The notes beneath the pieces are model-generated. The model saw nothing but the letters and a program-made list of their open reading frames with translations. It was not told where the DNA came from and made no database searches. 64,000 nucleotides of DNA from Cloacibacterium normanense (GTDB taxonomy: Bacteria > Bacteroidota > Bacteroidia > Flavobacteriales > Weeksellaceae), in assembly GCF_003860565.1 (NCBI RefSeq), contig NZ_CP034157.1, positions 1,860,001-1,924,000 on the forward strand. The letters run 5' to 3'. A program made the position numbers and the translations under genes. Below, in pieces: positions 9,234 through 18,196 of the stretch; position 1 is the stretch's first letter, and every line of letters starts with the position of its first letter.

Positions 9234-10117
9234 AAAACCTTATCTTTCAATTTTGAATATGTATAATACGCTCTTGGATAGAACATTAAGTAAATTATTT
9301 TGTCTATCAAAGATAGTTGATTAAAATAACTTTCGCCTGATAAAAGTGAATTAATCGCCAGGTGAATGTAGTTCCACAAAAAATGATGCGGATATTTAGC
9401 AAAAGGATAGGTTCTGTTTTTCACTAAATGAAAAAAAGAAAACGCTAAGCCTTTTACATAGTCTTTTTTGTAGGTGTTTCGGGTGATGCCATCTTCTGTA
9501 TATTCTTTGTATTGTAATAAGTCATTAACTGCAAGAACATTGTATTTTTTTGACATTTCGTGCCAAACTGTTGCTTCAAAAACAAAATGAATTCCCTGTT
9601 TTTCGGGAAATGGATAATTGCGCAATACTTCTGTTTTAAAAAAAACAGCTTTATCTCCTAGCACTTTATGTTTCAAATAGATATCTGTAAAAGAAACTTC
9701 CCAATTATTTTGAGGAAATTCAGTGCCTATTAGCTCTTCATTTTTAAATGCTGATAAGCCAAGAATTCCAGCTATATTCTGTTTTTCTTTTATGATAACC
9801 CAATATTTACTGATGGTTTCAAGCGCTTTACTGGTAAGCCAATCATCTGAATCTACAATTCCTACAATGGGCGAAGTCACCCTATTTATTCCAAAATTAA
9901 TAGCCGTGTGTTTTCCTCCGTTTTCTTTATAAAAGTATTCAATTTTAATTTTATTCTCTTTTCTATAATTTTCTATTAGTTCTTTTGTAGAATCAGTACT
10001 TCCATCATCTACGATAAGCCAAGTAAAATCTTTGGTATTTTGTTCTAATAAACTTAAATATAAACGATGAAGGTATTGACCTCTATTATAAGTAGGCGTA
10101 AGAATCGTAATAGACAT
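9230..10117 (-). CDS. Glycosyltransferase family 2 (GT-A)
   Basis: With the ATG at 10117 the product has 295 residues and begins [13 protein letters not shown], the usual N-terminus of GT2 enzymes. A longer frame from 10153 would overlap the upstream gene by 34 bases. The chosen start leaves a 2-base gap after the upstream stop. Nucleotide-binding [10 protein letters not shown] and the metal-binding VDSDDW near residue 100 are clear. The C-terminal third is hydrophobic-aromatic ([10 protein letters not shown]), as in GT2 enzymes that sit on the membrane. Confidence 0.9.
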   Translation of the reverse strand: MSITILTPTYNRGQYLHRLYLSLLEQNTKDFTWLIVDDGSTDSTKELIENYRKENKIKIEYFYKENGGKHTAINFGINRVTSPIVGIVDSDDWLTSKALETISKYWVIIKEKQNIAGILGLSAFKNEELIGTEFPQNNWEVSFTDIYLKHKVLGDKAVFFKTEVLRNYPFPEKQGIHFVFEATVWHEMSKKYNVLAVNDLLQYKEYTEDGITRNTYKKDYVKGLAFSFFHLVKNRTYPFAKYPHHFLWNYIHLAINSLLSGESYFNQLSLIDKIIYLMFYPRAYYTYSKLKDKVL

Positions 10118-10119
10118 AT

Positions 10120-12159
10120 TTATAATATTTTGCAAATAATTTGCGAATGACATGTTTCTTCCTTTAAGATGAGCGAACCAGGATTTTCACCATAATCTGC
10201 GATATATTTATTATATTCTAAATTAAGATGTCCGATGTCTACAATCCTGAAACCCTTCTGAGCAATATCATTTGCTAAAATGGTGGCAGTAGGACCTAAT
10301 GAAGCCAAAATAATATCATATTCACCAGCACGAGATAAGGTATCTGTGAATAAATCAAAATATTTATCCCAAGCATTCTCTGATTTAGTAACTACTCTAT
10401 CTATGCTTTTAGCATTAGAAAAAAGAGAATTATTCACTCCCAATTTACTATTTTCTCCTTCTACGATTAAAACCTTTTTGTCTTTCCATAGAAGCATGAT
10501 ATTTTCAAACCATAATTTGCTTTTAGTTTTATCTAAATAATCTATATAACATCTCGTTAAACTAGCATTAAGGTATTGCTTATAAATCCCACAATATTTA
10601 ATCCAGTGAAATCTCCCTGTATCCATATTCATATTCCAAAATTTCTTCACGACTGGCTTATATTCTTTTACAGTATTGATTGCTAATGGAATCCCAATCT
10701 TAAGGTTAGTTTTATCATTATAATTTAAAAGGATTTGCTTTAACCTTTTGGCCAAATCTGGATGATACTCTTGAAAATGAATATTTCCACCCATCATTAT
10801 ATTAAGTTCACCATCACCATATCTTGCTAATGAAAATTCATGATGAATTAGCAAATCAATCGACTCACTGGTTTCTAAAATTTTAAGCTTAATCAATTTC
10901 TTTAAAATCCTGTTAAAACTATATACCAATTTTGTTTTTAGTTTTATTTTATCCGGAGAAGTAATCTTTTCATTAAGAATGGAGTTTAATTTCTCAATTT
11001 CGTCTTCATTTCCTAATTTTTCTTGAGAAAGGTTATTGATGATTTCATTTTTGAAATCTTGGTCTCGGTAGAGTTTTTCTATTTTTTCGGCTACAGACAG
11101 GGCATTCATTTCGGCAATCAGACCTGTTTTTCCGTCTGTTATCTGTTCTGAAGCCGTAGAAAAATCAGTAATGACTATTGGCTTTTTTAAAATCTTTGCT
11201 TCTTCTAGCGCAATAGATTTCCCTTCGAAAACAGAAGTCATTAAAAATAAATCTGCAGCTTTTACCAAAGGATAAGGATTGCTCTGCACTCCCAAAAATA
11301 CTACCTTCTCCCCAATGTTTTTTTCTTGAACCATTTTCTGAAGTTCTGGTCTTTTATTGCCTTCTCCCACCAAATAAAGTCTCGCATTGATGTTTTTTTT
11401 CAGCAACAGTTCTAGTGCTTCTATGGCTATATGCAAGGCTTTTTCTTTGACCAATCTCCCTACAAAAATGATATTGAAAGCCTCATCATTTTTGAGGATT
11501 GCTTCTTGTGGTTGATTGGCCAATTCATTGATAATTTTCGCTGAATTGATGTTTTCTATGCAGTGAAATTTCTCTTTTATTTCAGAGAAATAAGTTTGTA
11601 ATTTATCTACTAAATTTTCGGAAACCGTAATGATTTTGTCTAATTTTTTCAGGTATTTTTCTTCAAAAGCAAAGTCTAGATCCAAGGCTTTCAAATCGGT
11701 ATGAATCCAACCTATTTTTTGGGAAGCCGAAACACGGTCTGTAATAAAGTAATTCGAAGATTTTTCTAAATAACCTATGGCAAGATCATAATTCCCTTGA
11801 ATTCTTGGAAAGAAATTTTTCAAGTATTTCCAAGTGATTTGTTCTGAAACCGAAGCATTTCTTGCTCTGGTGTTAGCTAATACAAAAAGCAATCTGTATA
11901 AAGCCAAATCTAATCTTCCTTTTTTAGAAAAGGTAAAAACCGATTTTAGGAAAGGTAAAGAAAAGGTAGCGAAATCTTCTGAAATGGGCAGTAGTTTTAC
12001 TTGTTTAGGCAATAAAGGAAGGAATTCGCCAGATTTCACAAAGAGAAAGACCTCTGCGTCATACTTTTCGAAATCTAAAGCATTGAGCAAATTAACGAAG
12101 CTTTTTTCTGCTCCGCCTAAGGCTAAACTTGGGATTACAAAAAGTAGTTTTTTCTTCAT
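10120..12159 (-). CDS. Two-domain glycosyltransferase: GT4 fused to GT-D (DUF1792)
   Basis: A 679-residue bifunctional enzyme. Residues 1 to about 385 form a GT4 module (GGAEKSF loop at 15-21, VGRLVKEKAL at 233, EGKSIALEEAK near 312-322). From about 430 to the end there is a second module with RYGDGE (D449, E451), ENSKLGVNN and LGPTATILANDIAQKGF ending in IVDIGHLNLEYNKY, the signature of the DUF1792/GT-D fold first characterised in streptococcal Fap1 glycosylation. The DGE is the likely metal-binding D-x-E. Two successive sugar additions by one chain are inferred. Four-base overlap with the membrane protein gene upstream. Confidence 0.88.
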   Translation of the reverse strand: MKKKLLFVIPSLALGGAEKSFVNLLNALDFEKYDAEVFLFVKSGEFLPLLPKQVKLLPISEDFATFSLPFLKSVFTFSKKGRLDLALYRLLFVLANTRARNASVSEQITWKYLKNFFPRIQGNYDLAIGYLEKSSNYFITDRVSASQKIGWIHTDLKALDLDFAFEEKYLKKLDKIITVSENLVDKLQTYFSEIKEKFHCIENINSAKIINELANQPQEAILKNDEAFNIIFVGRLVKEKALHIAIEALELLLKKNINARLYLVGEGNKRPELQKMVQEKNIGEKVVFLGVQSNPYPLVKAADLFLMTSVFEGKSIALEEAKILKKPIVITDFSTASEQITDGKTGLIAEMNALSVAEKIEKLYRDQDFKNEIINNLSQEKLGNEDEIEKLNSILNEKITSPDKIKLKTKLVYSFNRILKKLIKLKILETSESIDLLIHHEFSLARYGDGELNIMMGGNIHFQEYHPDLAKRLKQILLNYNDKTNLKIGIPLAINTVKEYKPVVKKFWNMNMDTGRFHWIKYCGIYKQYLNASLTRCYIDYLDKTKSKLWFENIMLLWKDKKVLIVEGENSKLGVNNSLFSNAKSIDRVVTKSENAWDKYFDLFTDTLSRAGEYDIILASLGPTATILANDIAQKGFRIVDIGHLNLEYNKYIADYGENPGSLILKEETCHSQIICKIL

Positions 12160-13262
12160 GGAATTTTTGATAAAAGGATTTCTAAAAAGTAATTGAGTTT
12201 TGCCCCATTACAACAAACTGCTGTTTGAATAAATGCACATAACAAGACCCATACTATTATTTTAAATTTTTGATTTTTGGTAATTTCTGTTTTATTTTCT
12301 TCTTTCGTCATTAAATATATAGCTCCTATTGTACTTAATATCATATGAATATTCAGCCACCTACCCCAATCTGTTGCAAGATAAAAAAGTGGTAATGAAA
12401 AAAGTAAATTTATAGTAAAATTTTTAAGTATAATTCTGTAATTAGGGCCATAAATTCTTACGAAATAAAAGATACTTCCATAAGCAATCATTAATGGTAT
12501 AACGTATTTTAAATATCCTGTAAAATAAATTTTGTAATGCTGAAGCGTATTATAATTTTCATGATGATTAAAAATACCATTGGTAAGGTTATTAATTCCT
12601 TTTATTTTTAAGAACTCTAATGAATGACCCGAATTAATATTCCCTCCGAACATATAAAAAAGAAATACTGGAATAAAAACAGCACTTACATAAATAAAAG
12701 TAGAAAATACATTAACTTTCTTAGCCTTATTCGCTATCCTATCAAATAGAATAAAATAACCAATATAAAAAAAAGTTAACTCGTGAATAAACGACACCAA
12801 CAGTAAAAGCATCCCAAAAATTAAAGTTCTCCATTTATAGTGTAACTTATCATAATATACCGTATACAAAAGAAATATATTAAATAGTATAATTTCTTTT
12901 CTACCAATACTCGCCGTAGAAACGGCATTAAAAAACAGAGAGGTTGTATTAAATAAAAGCAGTATAATTCCAAAAATATTTACTTTTATTTTTGAGATTT
13001 GGGTATATAAAAACAATAAAAAATTTAACCAAAGAAAAGTAGCAATAAAAAAAACTTGTTTAGGAATATTTAAATTTAGCGTATCGTATAAAAAGACAAA
13101 TAACGTCCCTAATAAACCTCTTCTTTTAAACCCACCATCTTGATAATTAATCAACCAATCTCCTAATACCCAACCATCTTCTTTCGTTATTAAATTGTAG
13201 TATAAATAAAATAGAATGATAGAAAATATGACCGTTAAAGAAATGTATATATATTTTTTCAT
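12156..13262 (-). CDS. Multi-span membrane protein, possible polymerase or GT-C enzyme
   Basis: A 368-residue protein with roughly ten membrane segments and a strongly AT-rich gene. The N-terminal GDWLINYQDGGFKRRGLLG lies in the first outside loop. Further landmarks are SIGRKEIILFN, SFIHELTFFYIGY and TDWGRWLNIH. Charged residues in such loops (R, E, H, D) are what Wzy-type polymerases and GT-C transferases use, but I do not recognise a named family. It is the first gene of cassette C and overlaps the fusion glycosyltransferase by 4 bases. A polysaccharide polymerase role is inferred from context only. Confidence 0.7.
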   Translation of the reverse strand: MKKYIYISLTVIFSIILFYLYYNLITKEDGWVLGDWLINYQDGGFKRRGLLGTLFVFLYDTLNLNIPKQVFFIATFLWLNFLLFLYTQISKIKVNIFGIILLLFNTTSLFFNAVSTASIGRKEIILFNIFLLYTVYYDKLHYKWRTLIFGMLLLLVSFIHELTFFYIGYFILFDRIANKAKKVNVFSTFIYVSAVFIPVFLFYMFGGNINSGHSLEFLKIKGINNLTNGIFNHHENYNTLQHYKIYFTGYLKYVIPLMIAYGSIFYFVRIYGPNYRIILKNFTINLLFSLPLFYLATDWGRWLNIHMILSTIGAIYLMTKEENKTEITKNQKFKIIVWVLLCAFIQTAVCCNGAKLNYFLEILLSKIP

Positions 13263-13958
13263 TTAATTTGTTATTACAACTCTTCAATAATTTCAATATT
13301 TTATTTTACACCCCGTCATTCCGATTTCTCGGAATGCCACCCCTCTAAAAGAGGGGAACCTTTTAAAATTTTGTTCCCCAACTCTGGCTTCGACAGGCTC
13401 AGCCACCGAGGTGGAAAAATTTTAATGGTTTAGGAAATAAAATGAGATCCCTTTAGGGCTGGGGTAATCTCATTTTATTTCTTTTTTTTAATTCCTCTTT
13501 CCCCTTTAAAATATCTTTTTTCCAGACCCTGGCTTCGTGAACTTCGTTCGCAGACCTTCGGTCTGTGCTCAGCCAGCGAGGTGGAAAAATTTTCTTTCCC
13601 CAACCCTAAAGGGTGGAAAAATTTTAATGGTTTAGGAAATAAAATGAGATCCCTTTAGGGCTGGGGTAATCTCATTTTATTTCTTTTTTTTAATTCCTCT
13701 TTCCCTTTTAAAATACCTTTTTTCCCGACCGTGGCTTCGACAGGCTCAGCCACCGAGGAGAAAATTTTTCTTTCCACAACCCTAAAGGGTGGAAAAATTT
13801 TAATGGTTTAGGAAATAAAATGAGCTCCCTTTAGGGCTGGGGTAATCTCATTTTATTTCTTTTTTTTAATTCCTCTTTCCCCTTTAAAATACCTTTTTTC
13901 CCGACCGTGGCTTCGACAGGCTCAGCCAACGAGGTGAGATTTTTTATTTTTGAAATTT
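13263..13958. repeat. Spacer with a triplicated palindrome block
   Basis: No gene is seen. After a copy of the two-hairpin element (13308-13360) come three blocks starting TAATGGTTTAGG at 13423, 13625 and 13801. Each holds an inverted repeat with arm GAAATAAAATGAGAT (13434-13448/13467-13481, 13636-13650/13669-13683, 13812-13826/13845-13859; the last has one mismatch) and an 18-base loop containing CCCTTTAGGG. Between them lie GGCTTCGACAGGCTCAGCC repeats and further CCCTAAAGGG cores. Confidence 0.88.
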
Positions 13959-15116
13959 TTATATTATTTCTGCTAAATAAGATTTGGCTTTTTGTGCCAT
14001 TTCTTTGATGTGGGGAATTTTATTTCTTAGAATTTCTTTCAGCATAAGTTCTTCCTGCTTCATTTCTTCAAATTTAGCAATTAATTTTGCTGCATCTGAA
14101 ATTTCTTCTATGCCCAACACTAATTTTTCTTCTCCAAAAATATCTTTGGCAATGCCTTTTGATTTTACAGAATAGCCCAATACCATCGTTGGCACTCCTG
14201 TAGAATAGGCTGCAATGGTGGCATGAGTTCTGGCGCCTATAAAGAATCTCATTCGAGCAATGTAGCCTTTGTATTCTGTAGCATTGAGGTTATTGGGTAA
14301 AAGAAAAACTCTTTTGGTTTCTTTGTATTTTTCTAAAAATTCTTTTAGGGTTTCCTCATCATTGCTGATTGCTATGGTCACGTGTGGAACCAAAGCGATA
14401 TTAAAATCTGTGGTTGCTAAAATCTCTTCTATCAAACGAAAAGCTGCTTCTTTAGACTGTGGGTTTCTACCAAAAATCAATGGTGAAAAATTAAAACCGA
14501 GTGTTTTATTCTCTTTGAATCCTTCAGGCAATGGCAGTTCTGTTTTGTCCATTAAGAACGCACCATCTGCTACTAACTTCACGTTTTTGCACCCTGCATT
14601 TTTCAATACTTTTTCGGTGAGGGTTTCTCTTGCCAAGAGCAAATCAAAGCGTTGTAAATCTTGTATTTTGGCAGGCGTTAAATCTTCTTCACCAATGGAA
14701 GCTCCCCATAAAATGAGTTTTTTGCCTGCTTTTTTGATGAGTCGATTGATTTCGTAAAATCCGGGTAATTCGCCATAGCAATAATTGTCTCCTCCTACCG
14801 AAATAAAGACTTCATAATTTTTAATTTTGGAAATGATGTCTTTTTGGGTGTATTGATGATGGTATTTTTCGTCTTGGAAGAATTTCACAAAAAATGCTGA
14901 CTTCAAGCCTGCCCAAGAAAATTTCTTTGGCGGTTTTTGTTCGTGTCTAAAAACCTGATGAATGTTTTCGAGATGGGCATCCGTTTCTGGTTCGTAAGAA
15001 GCCAAATCTATTACCGCATCGGGAAATTGGGTTTTAATTTCTGCGACACCAGTTCTCACTATCGCTTCGCAACCTCTGTTTAAACTGCCTCCGTGAAGGA
15101 AAAGGAGTATTTTCAT
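13959..15116 (-). CDS. Polysaccharide pyruvyl transferase family protein
   Basis: A 385-residue protein of the PS_pyruv_trans family (CsaB/WcaK/AmsJ relatives), which attach a pyruvate ketal from phosphoenolpyruvate to a sugar, adding negative charge. Recognisable are HGGSLNRGCEAIVRTG at residues 8-23, VGGDNYCYGE near 103, LILWGASIGEEDL, and the C-terminal FIGARTHATIAAYSTGVPT followed by GYSVKSKGIA, the usual acidic-sugar binding R-x-H block. It overlaps the GT2 gene upstream by 4 bases, so pyruvylation of the sugar added by that enzyme is plausible. Confidence 0.88.
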   Translation of the reverse strand: MKILLFLHGGSLNRGCEAIVRTGVAEIKTQFPDAVIDLASYEPETDAHLENIHQVFRHEQKPPKKFSWAGLKSAFFVKFFQDEKYHHQYTQKDIISKIKNYEVFISVGGDNYCYGELPGFYEINRLIKKAGKKLILWGASIGEEDLTPAKIQDLQRFDLLLARETLTEKVLKNAGCKNVKLVADGAFLMDKTELPLPEGFKENKTLGFNFSPLIFGRNPQSKEAAFRLIEEILATTDFNIALVPHVTIAISNDEETLKEFLEKYKETKRVFLLPNNLNATEYKGYIARMRFFIGARTHATIAAYSTGVPTMVLGYSVKSKGIAKDIFGEEKLVLGIEEISDAAKLIAKFEEMKQEELMLKEILRNKIPHIKEMAQKAKSYLAEII

Positions 15117-16123
15117 GAATTTCTGTAATAACTGTATAAAGTGTAAAGATACAATTTCAAAATATTTTTTGACTGAATGGCTTTAAAAATTGCTAAATCA
15201 TAACGCCCTAAATCCTTTTGTAAAGTATTATCAGAAAAGACTTTTTTCACCACTTCATGATTTACGATTTCCCTGATTTTAGAAAACCTTTGGAATAGGG
15301 AAAGTTGATTTTTAGGATTCCAATAAATATAAATCAAGGCCATGATGCTTCTGAAAAAGCGTTTGGTTTTCAGTTCATGGATGGTGTTTTCAGAAAGCGC
15401 ATTGCCAAAATATTTTTGATAATCATACTGATAGATGGCCAAATTGCTTTGCCAATAATCATTTCTCACTACATTTCGCGTGGCACTTCCTTGTACCTCT
15501 CTGTAAAAATATGTTTTGAAAGGAGTTTCCGCAATTTTCTGAGCCGGAGAAAAAACTTGATGATTGAATTGGGCATCTTCAGCAATTCTCACCCCCATTG
15601 GAAATTTGGCATTCGTTTTTTTGATTAATTCTGCTCGATAGAGTTTATTGCACACCGAATTATAAACATCTGTTTCTATGAATTTTGGAAATATCTTTTG
15701 TTCTATCTCTTTTCTATCAAAGCTTTTTATACATGAAGGCGATTGCTTTTCCCTTGATTTTTCGGTTAAAAATTGTGAAATGACGATGTCAATCTCTTCA
15801 TTTTTTGCAATTTCTATATACTGTTTTAGCGTTTCAGGATGGAGCCAGTCATCTGCATCTACAAAGGTGATGTACTCGCCTTGCGCATTTTCTAATCCAA
15901 GATTTCTAGCCGCAGAAACCCCTTTGTTTTCTTGAACGATGATATGCAACCGTGGTTCTTTCGCTTGGTATTTTTTAAGGATTTCTAAAGAACGGTCGGT
16001 AGAACCATCATTGATTGCCCAAATCTCAAAATCCGTAAAGGTCTGTTGACTGATGCTCAGCAAACATTCTTCCAGATATTTTTCTGCATTGTAGACCGGG
16101 ATGATGATGGAGATTTTTGGCAT
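15113..16123 (-). CDS. Glycosyltransferase family 2 (GT-A)
   Basis: A 336-residue GT2 enzyme beginning MPKISIIIPVYNAEKYLEE. The nucleotide-binding AINDGSTDRS and metal-binding FVDADDW (near residue 92) are intact, and a helical C-terminal region of about 130 residues follows. Its N-terminal half is close to that of the GT2 at 17218 (IIIPVYNAE, INDGSTD, RNLGLENAQGEYITF), marking them as paralogues. It leads the two-gene cassette D. A 7-base tandem array lies directly upstream at 16158-16192, where its promoter should be. Confidence 0.9.
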   Translation of the reverse strand: MPKISIIIPVYNAEKYLEECLLSISQQTFTDFEIWAINDGSTDRSLEILKKYQAKEPRLHIIVQENKGVSAARNLGLENAQGEYITFVDADDWLHPETLKQYIEIAKNEEIDIVISQFLTEKSREKQSPSCIKSFDRKEIEQKIFPKFIETDVYNSVCNKLYRAELIKKTNAKFPMGVRIAEDAQFNHQVFSPAQKIAETPFKTYFYREVQGSATRNVVRNDYWQSNLAIYQYDYQKYFGNALSENTIHELKTKRFFRSIMALIYIYWNPKNQLSLFQRFSKIREIVNHEVVKKVFSDNTLQKDLGRYDLAIFKAIQSKNILKLYLYTLYSYYRNS

Positions 16124-17217
16124 AGAGCAAAATTAAGTATTTTATCTTTAGTAAGAATGTGAGATGTGGGATGTGGGATGTGGGATGTTGAAATTCGTGC
16201 GGATATTTTTTAACGCAAAGGCGCGATATTATTTTTTTTAAATTCTTATGTTTTTAAGGCGCAAAGATTTTTAACTTCGTTAAAAATGATGGGGTGATTT
16301 AAAAAATTTTTCTTTTCCTTTAAAAATCTTTTTCCCCAACCCTGGATTCGACAGGCTCAGCCAACGCGGTAGAGAGATTTTTTTAATGTTTTTTTAACGC
16401 AAAGGCGCAATATTATTTTTTTAATTCTCATGTTTTTAAGGCGCAAGGATTTTTAACTTCGTTAAAAATGATGGGGTGATTTAAAAAATTTTTCTTTTCC
16501 TTTAAAAAATCTTTTTCCCCAACCCTGGCTTCGACAGGCTCAGCCACCGAGGTGGAGAGATTTTCTTTCCCCGACTCGGGCTTCGACGGGCTCAGCCAAC
16601 GAGCTAGAGAGATTTTTTTAATGTTTTTTTAACGCAAAGGCGCAATGTATTTTTTTTAAAATTCTTATGTTTTTAAGGCGCAAAGATTTTTAACTTCGTT
16701 AAAAATAATGTGTGATATTTATTGAGTATCCTTATTTAATCATAACTCAAAATCAACAGTCATTTTGTCATTCCGTAGGAATCTAAGCTACCATATTTAT
16801 TACGGTTTTAGCTTTTGTAGGAGTTGGTAGACTTTTGTTTTGAAGATGAGTTTTTATAAATGTTTTATTTATTTCTCGCAGATTTTCGCGGATTGTTTGC
16901 GCGGATTTTTTTTAACGCAAAGGCGCAATGTATTTTTTTTAAAATTCTTATGTTTTTAAAACGCAAAGATTTTTAACTTCCTTAAAAATGATAGAGTGAT
17001 TTAAAATTTTTCTTTTCCCCTCCCTTCCTTCGTGAACTTCGTTCGCAGACCTTGGGTCTGTGCTCAGGATGACATGGGAGGAAAAATTTTTAATGATTGT
17101 TTTTGAAGATTTTCATTGCCTCGAGTCCTAAAGGATGTGAAAATCTTCAAAATTGATGGTTTATTTTAAAGCAATGGTGCCATATTGTTTTTTAATGGTG
17201 GATGCAGTTGTTTAATA
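16124..17217. repeat. Long repeat spacer between cassettes D and E
   Basis: About 1.1 kb without a gene. Four units start AACGCAAAGGCGC at 16212, 16396, 16631 and 16914, each with a TTTTTAAC/GTTAAAAA hairpin. Short-form GGCTTCGACAGGCTCAGCC repeats and variants lie near 16345, 16526 and 16579. A 7-base array is at 16158-16192 (five units, mostly TGTGGGA). Palindromic element copy 4 has arms 17101-17115 and 17138-17152. A stranded 52-base copy of the end of the next gene lies at 16804-16855. Confidence 0.85.
16804..16855 (-). pseudogene. 3'-end fragment of a GT2 gene (52 identical bases)
   Basis: These 52 bases are identical to 17222-17273, which encode the last residues (ending VYQLLQKLKP) of the intact GT2 gene 17218-18195. 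Identity begins one base after the stop codon and stops abruptly inside the reading frame. Nothing else of the gene is present nearby. It is therefore a gene remnant left by duplication with deletion, or by recombination that swapped cassettes. Confidence 0.8.
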
Positions 17218-18195
17218 TTAGGGTTTTAGCTTTTGTAGGAGTTGGTAGACTTTTGTTTTGAAGATGAGTTTTTTTTGATGTCTTGCCATTTTAGAGAATG
17301 AGGTATCGAAATAGGGATATTTTTCGGCGATGGTATTTGCTAAATGCCAATATCCTTTTTCTGAGAGCAGTTTTTTGAGCTCTTTGTATTTGGGTTGATA
17401 AAGGTTTGGCAAAATATGCAGTTCTACGATTCTGGTTACAAACACCAAAATTACCTTATCAAAATACTGTTGAGCTTCTTTATTTTCTGGGGAGAAGTGT
17501 TGATTTTTATATTCGTCTAAAATGGTAATGGCATTGATAAATCCCTGATATCCTTCTTCGGTAATGGCTTTCTTGGAAAGAGAATTGGGACGGACTAAAT
17601 ATTTATAATATGGTATTCCCTCAAAAGAAACTCGCTGTGCTTTGCTCTGCACTTTGGCATTAAAAACTGTATCTTCCCCTACTAAAACCTCTTCTGGAAA
17701 ACGAATCTCTCCCACCAATTCTCTTTTATAAAAAGTAGCAGGAAGAGTTCTGCGCTCTTGAAGCAAACCTGTATTTATTTTACTCTCGTTTTCTATTTTT
17801 GATTTTTCTAAAAGATTATCCTTTTCATCGTAAAAATGAATCATAGGATAAAGAATTTCAATCCTTTCTTCTTCTAATTTGGTAATAATTTTATTTAATG
17901 TATTGGGATATATTAGATCATCTGAATCTAGAAAAGTAATGTATTTGCCTTTAGCATTTTCTAAACCTCTATTTCTAGCATGAGCAGGGCCTTTATTTTC
18001 TGTAGAAACAACCTTTACATTGGTGTTTTCTTCTTGAAATTTATTTAAAATAGACAATGAGGCATCCGTAGAACCATCATTGATGCAGAGTATTTCATAG
18101 TCTTGTGGAGAAAGGTTTTGATTAAAAACACTTTCTAAACATTTTTGCAAATATTGTTCTGCGTTGTAAACCGGTATGATGATGGAGAGTTTCAT
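17218..18195 (-). CDS. Glycosyltransferase family 2 (GT-A)
   Basis: With the ATG at 18195 the product has 325 residues and starts MKLSIIIPVYNAEQYLQ. A frame starting 15 bases earlier would overlap the upstream gene, while the chosen ATG follows its TAA after one base. CINDGSTDAS and the metal-binding FLDSDDL (near residue 93) define GT2. The helical C-terminus ends in a Lys-rich stretch (FKTKVYQLLQKLKP). It is the last gene of cassette E, and its 3' end is duplicated in the downstream spacer. Confidence 0.9.
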   Translation of the reverse strand: MKLSIIIPVYNAEQYLQKCLESVFNQNLSPQDYEILCINDGSTDASLSILNKFQEENTNVKVVSTENKGPAHARNRGLENAKGKYITFLDSDDLIYPNTLNKIITKLEEERIEILYPMIHFYDEKDNLLEKSKIENESKINTGLLQERRTLPATFYKRELVGEIRFPEEVLVGEDTVFNAKVQSKAQRVSFEGIPYYKYLVRPNSLSKKAITEEGYQGFINAITILDEYKNQHFSPENKEAQQYFDKVILVFVTRIVELHILPNLYQPKYKELKKLLSEKGYWHLANTIAEKYPYFDTSFSKMARHQKKLIFKTKVYQLLQKLKP

Positions 18196-18196
18196 T

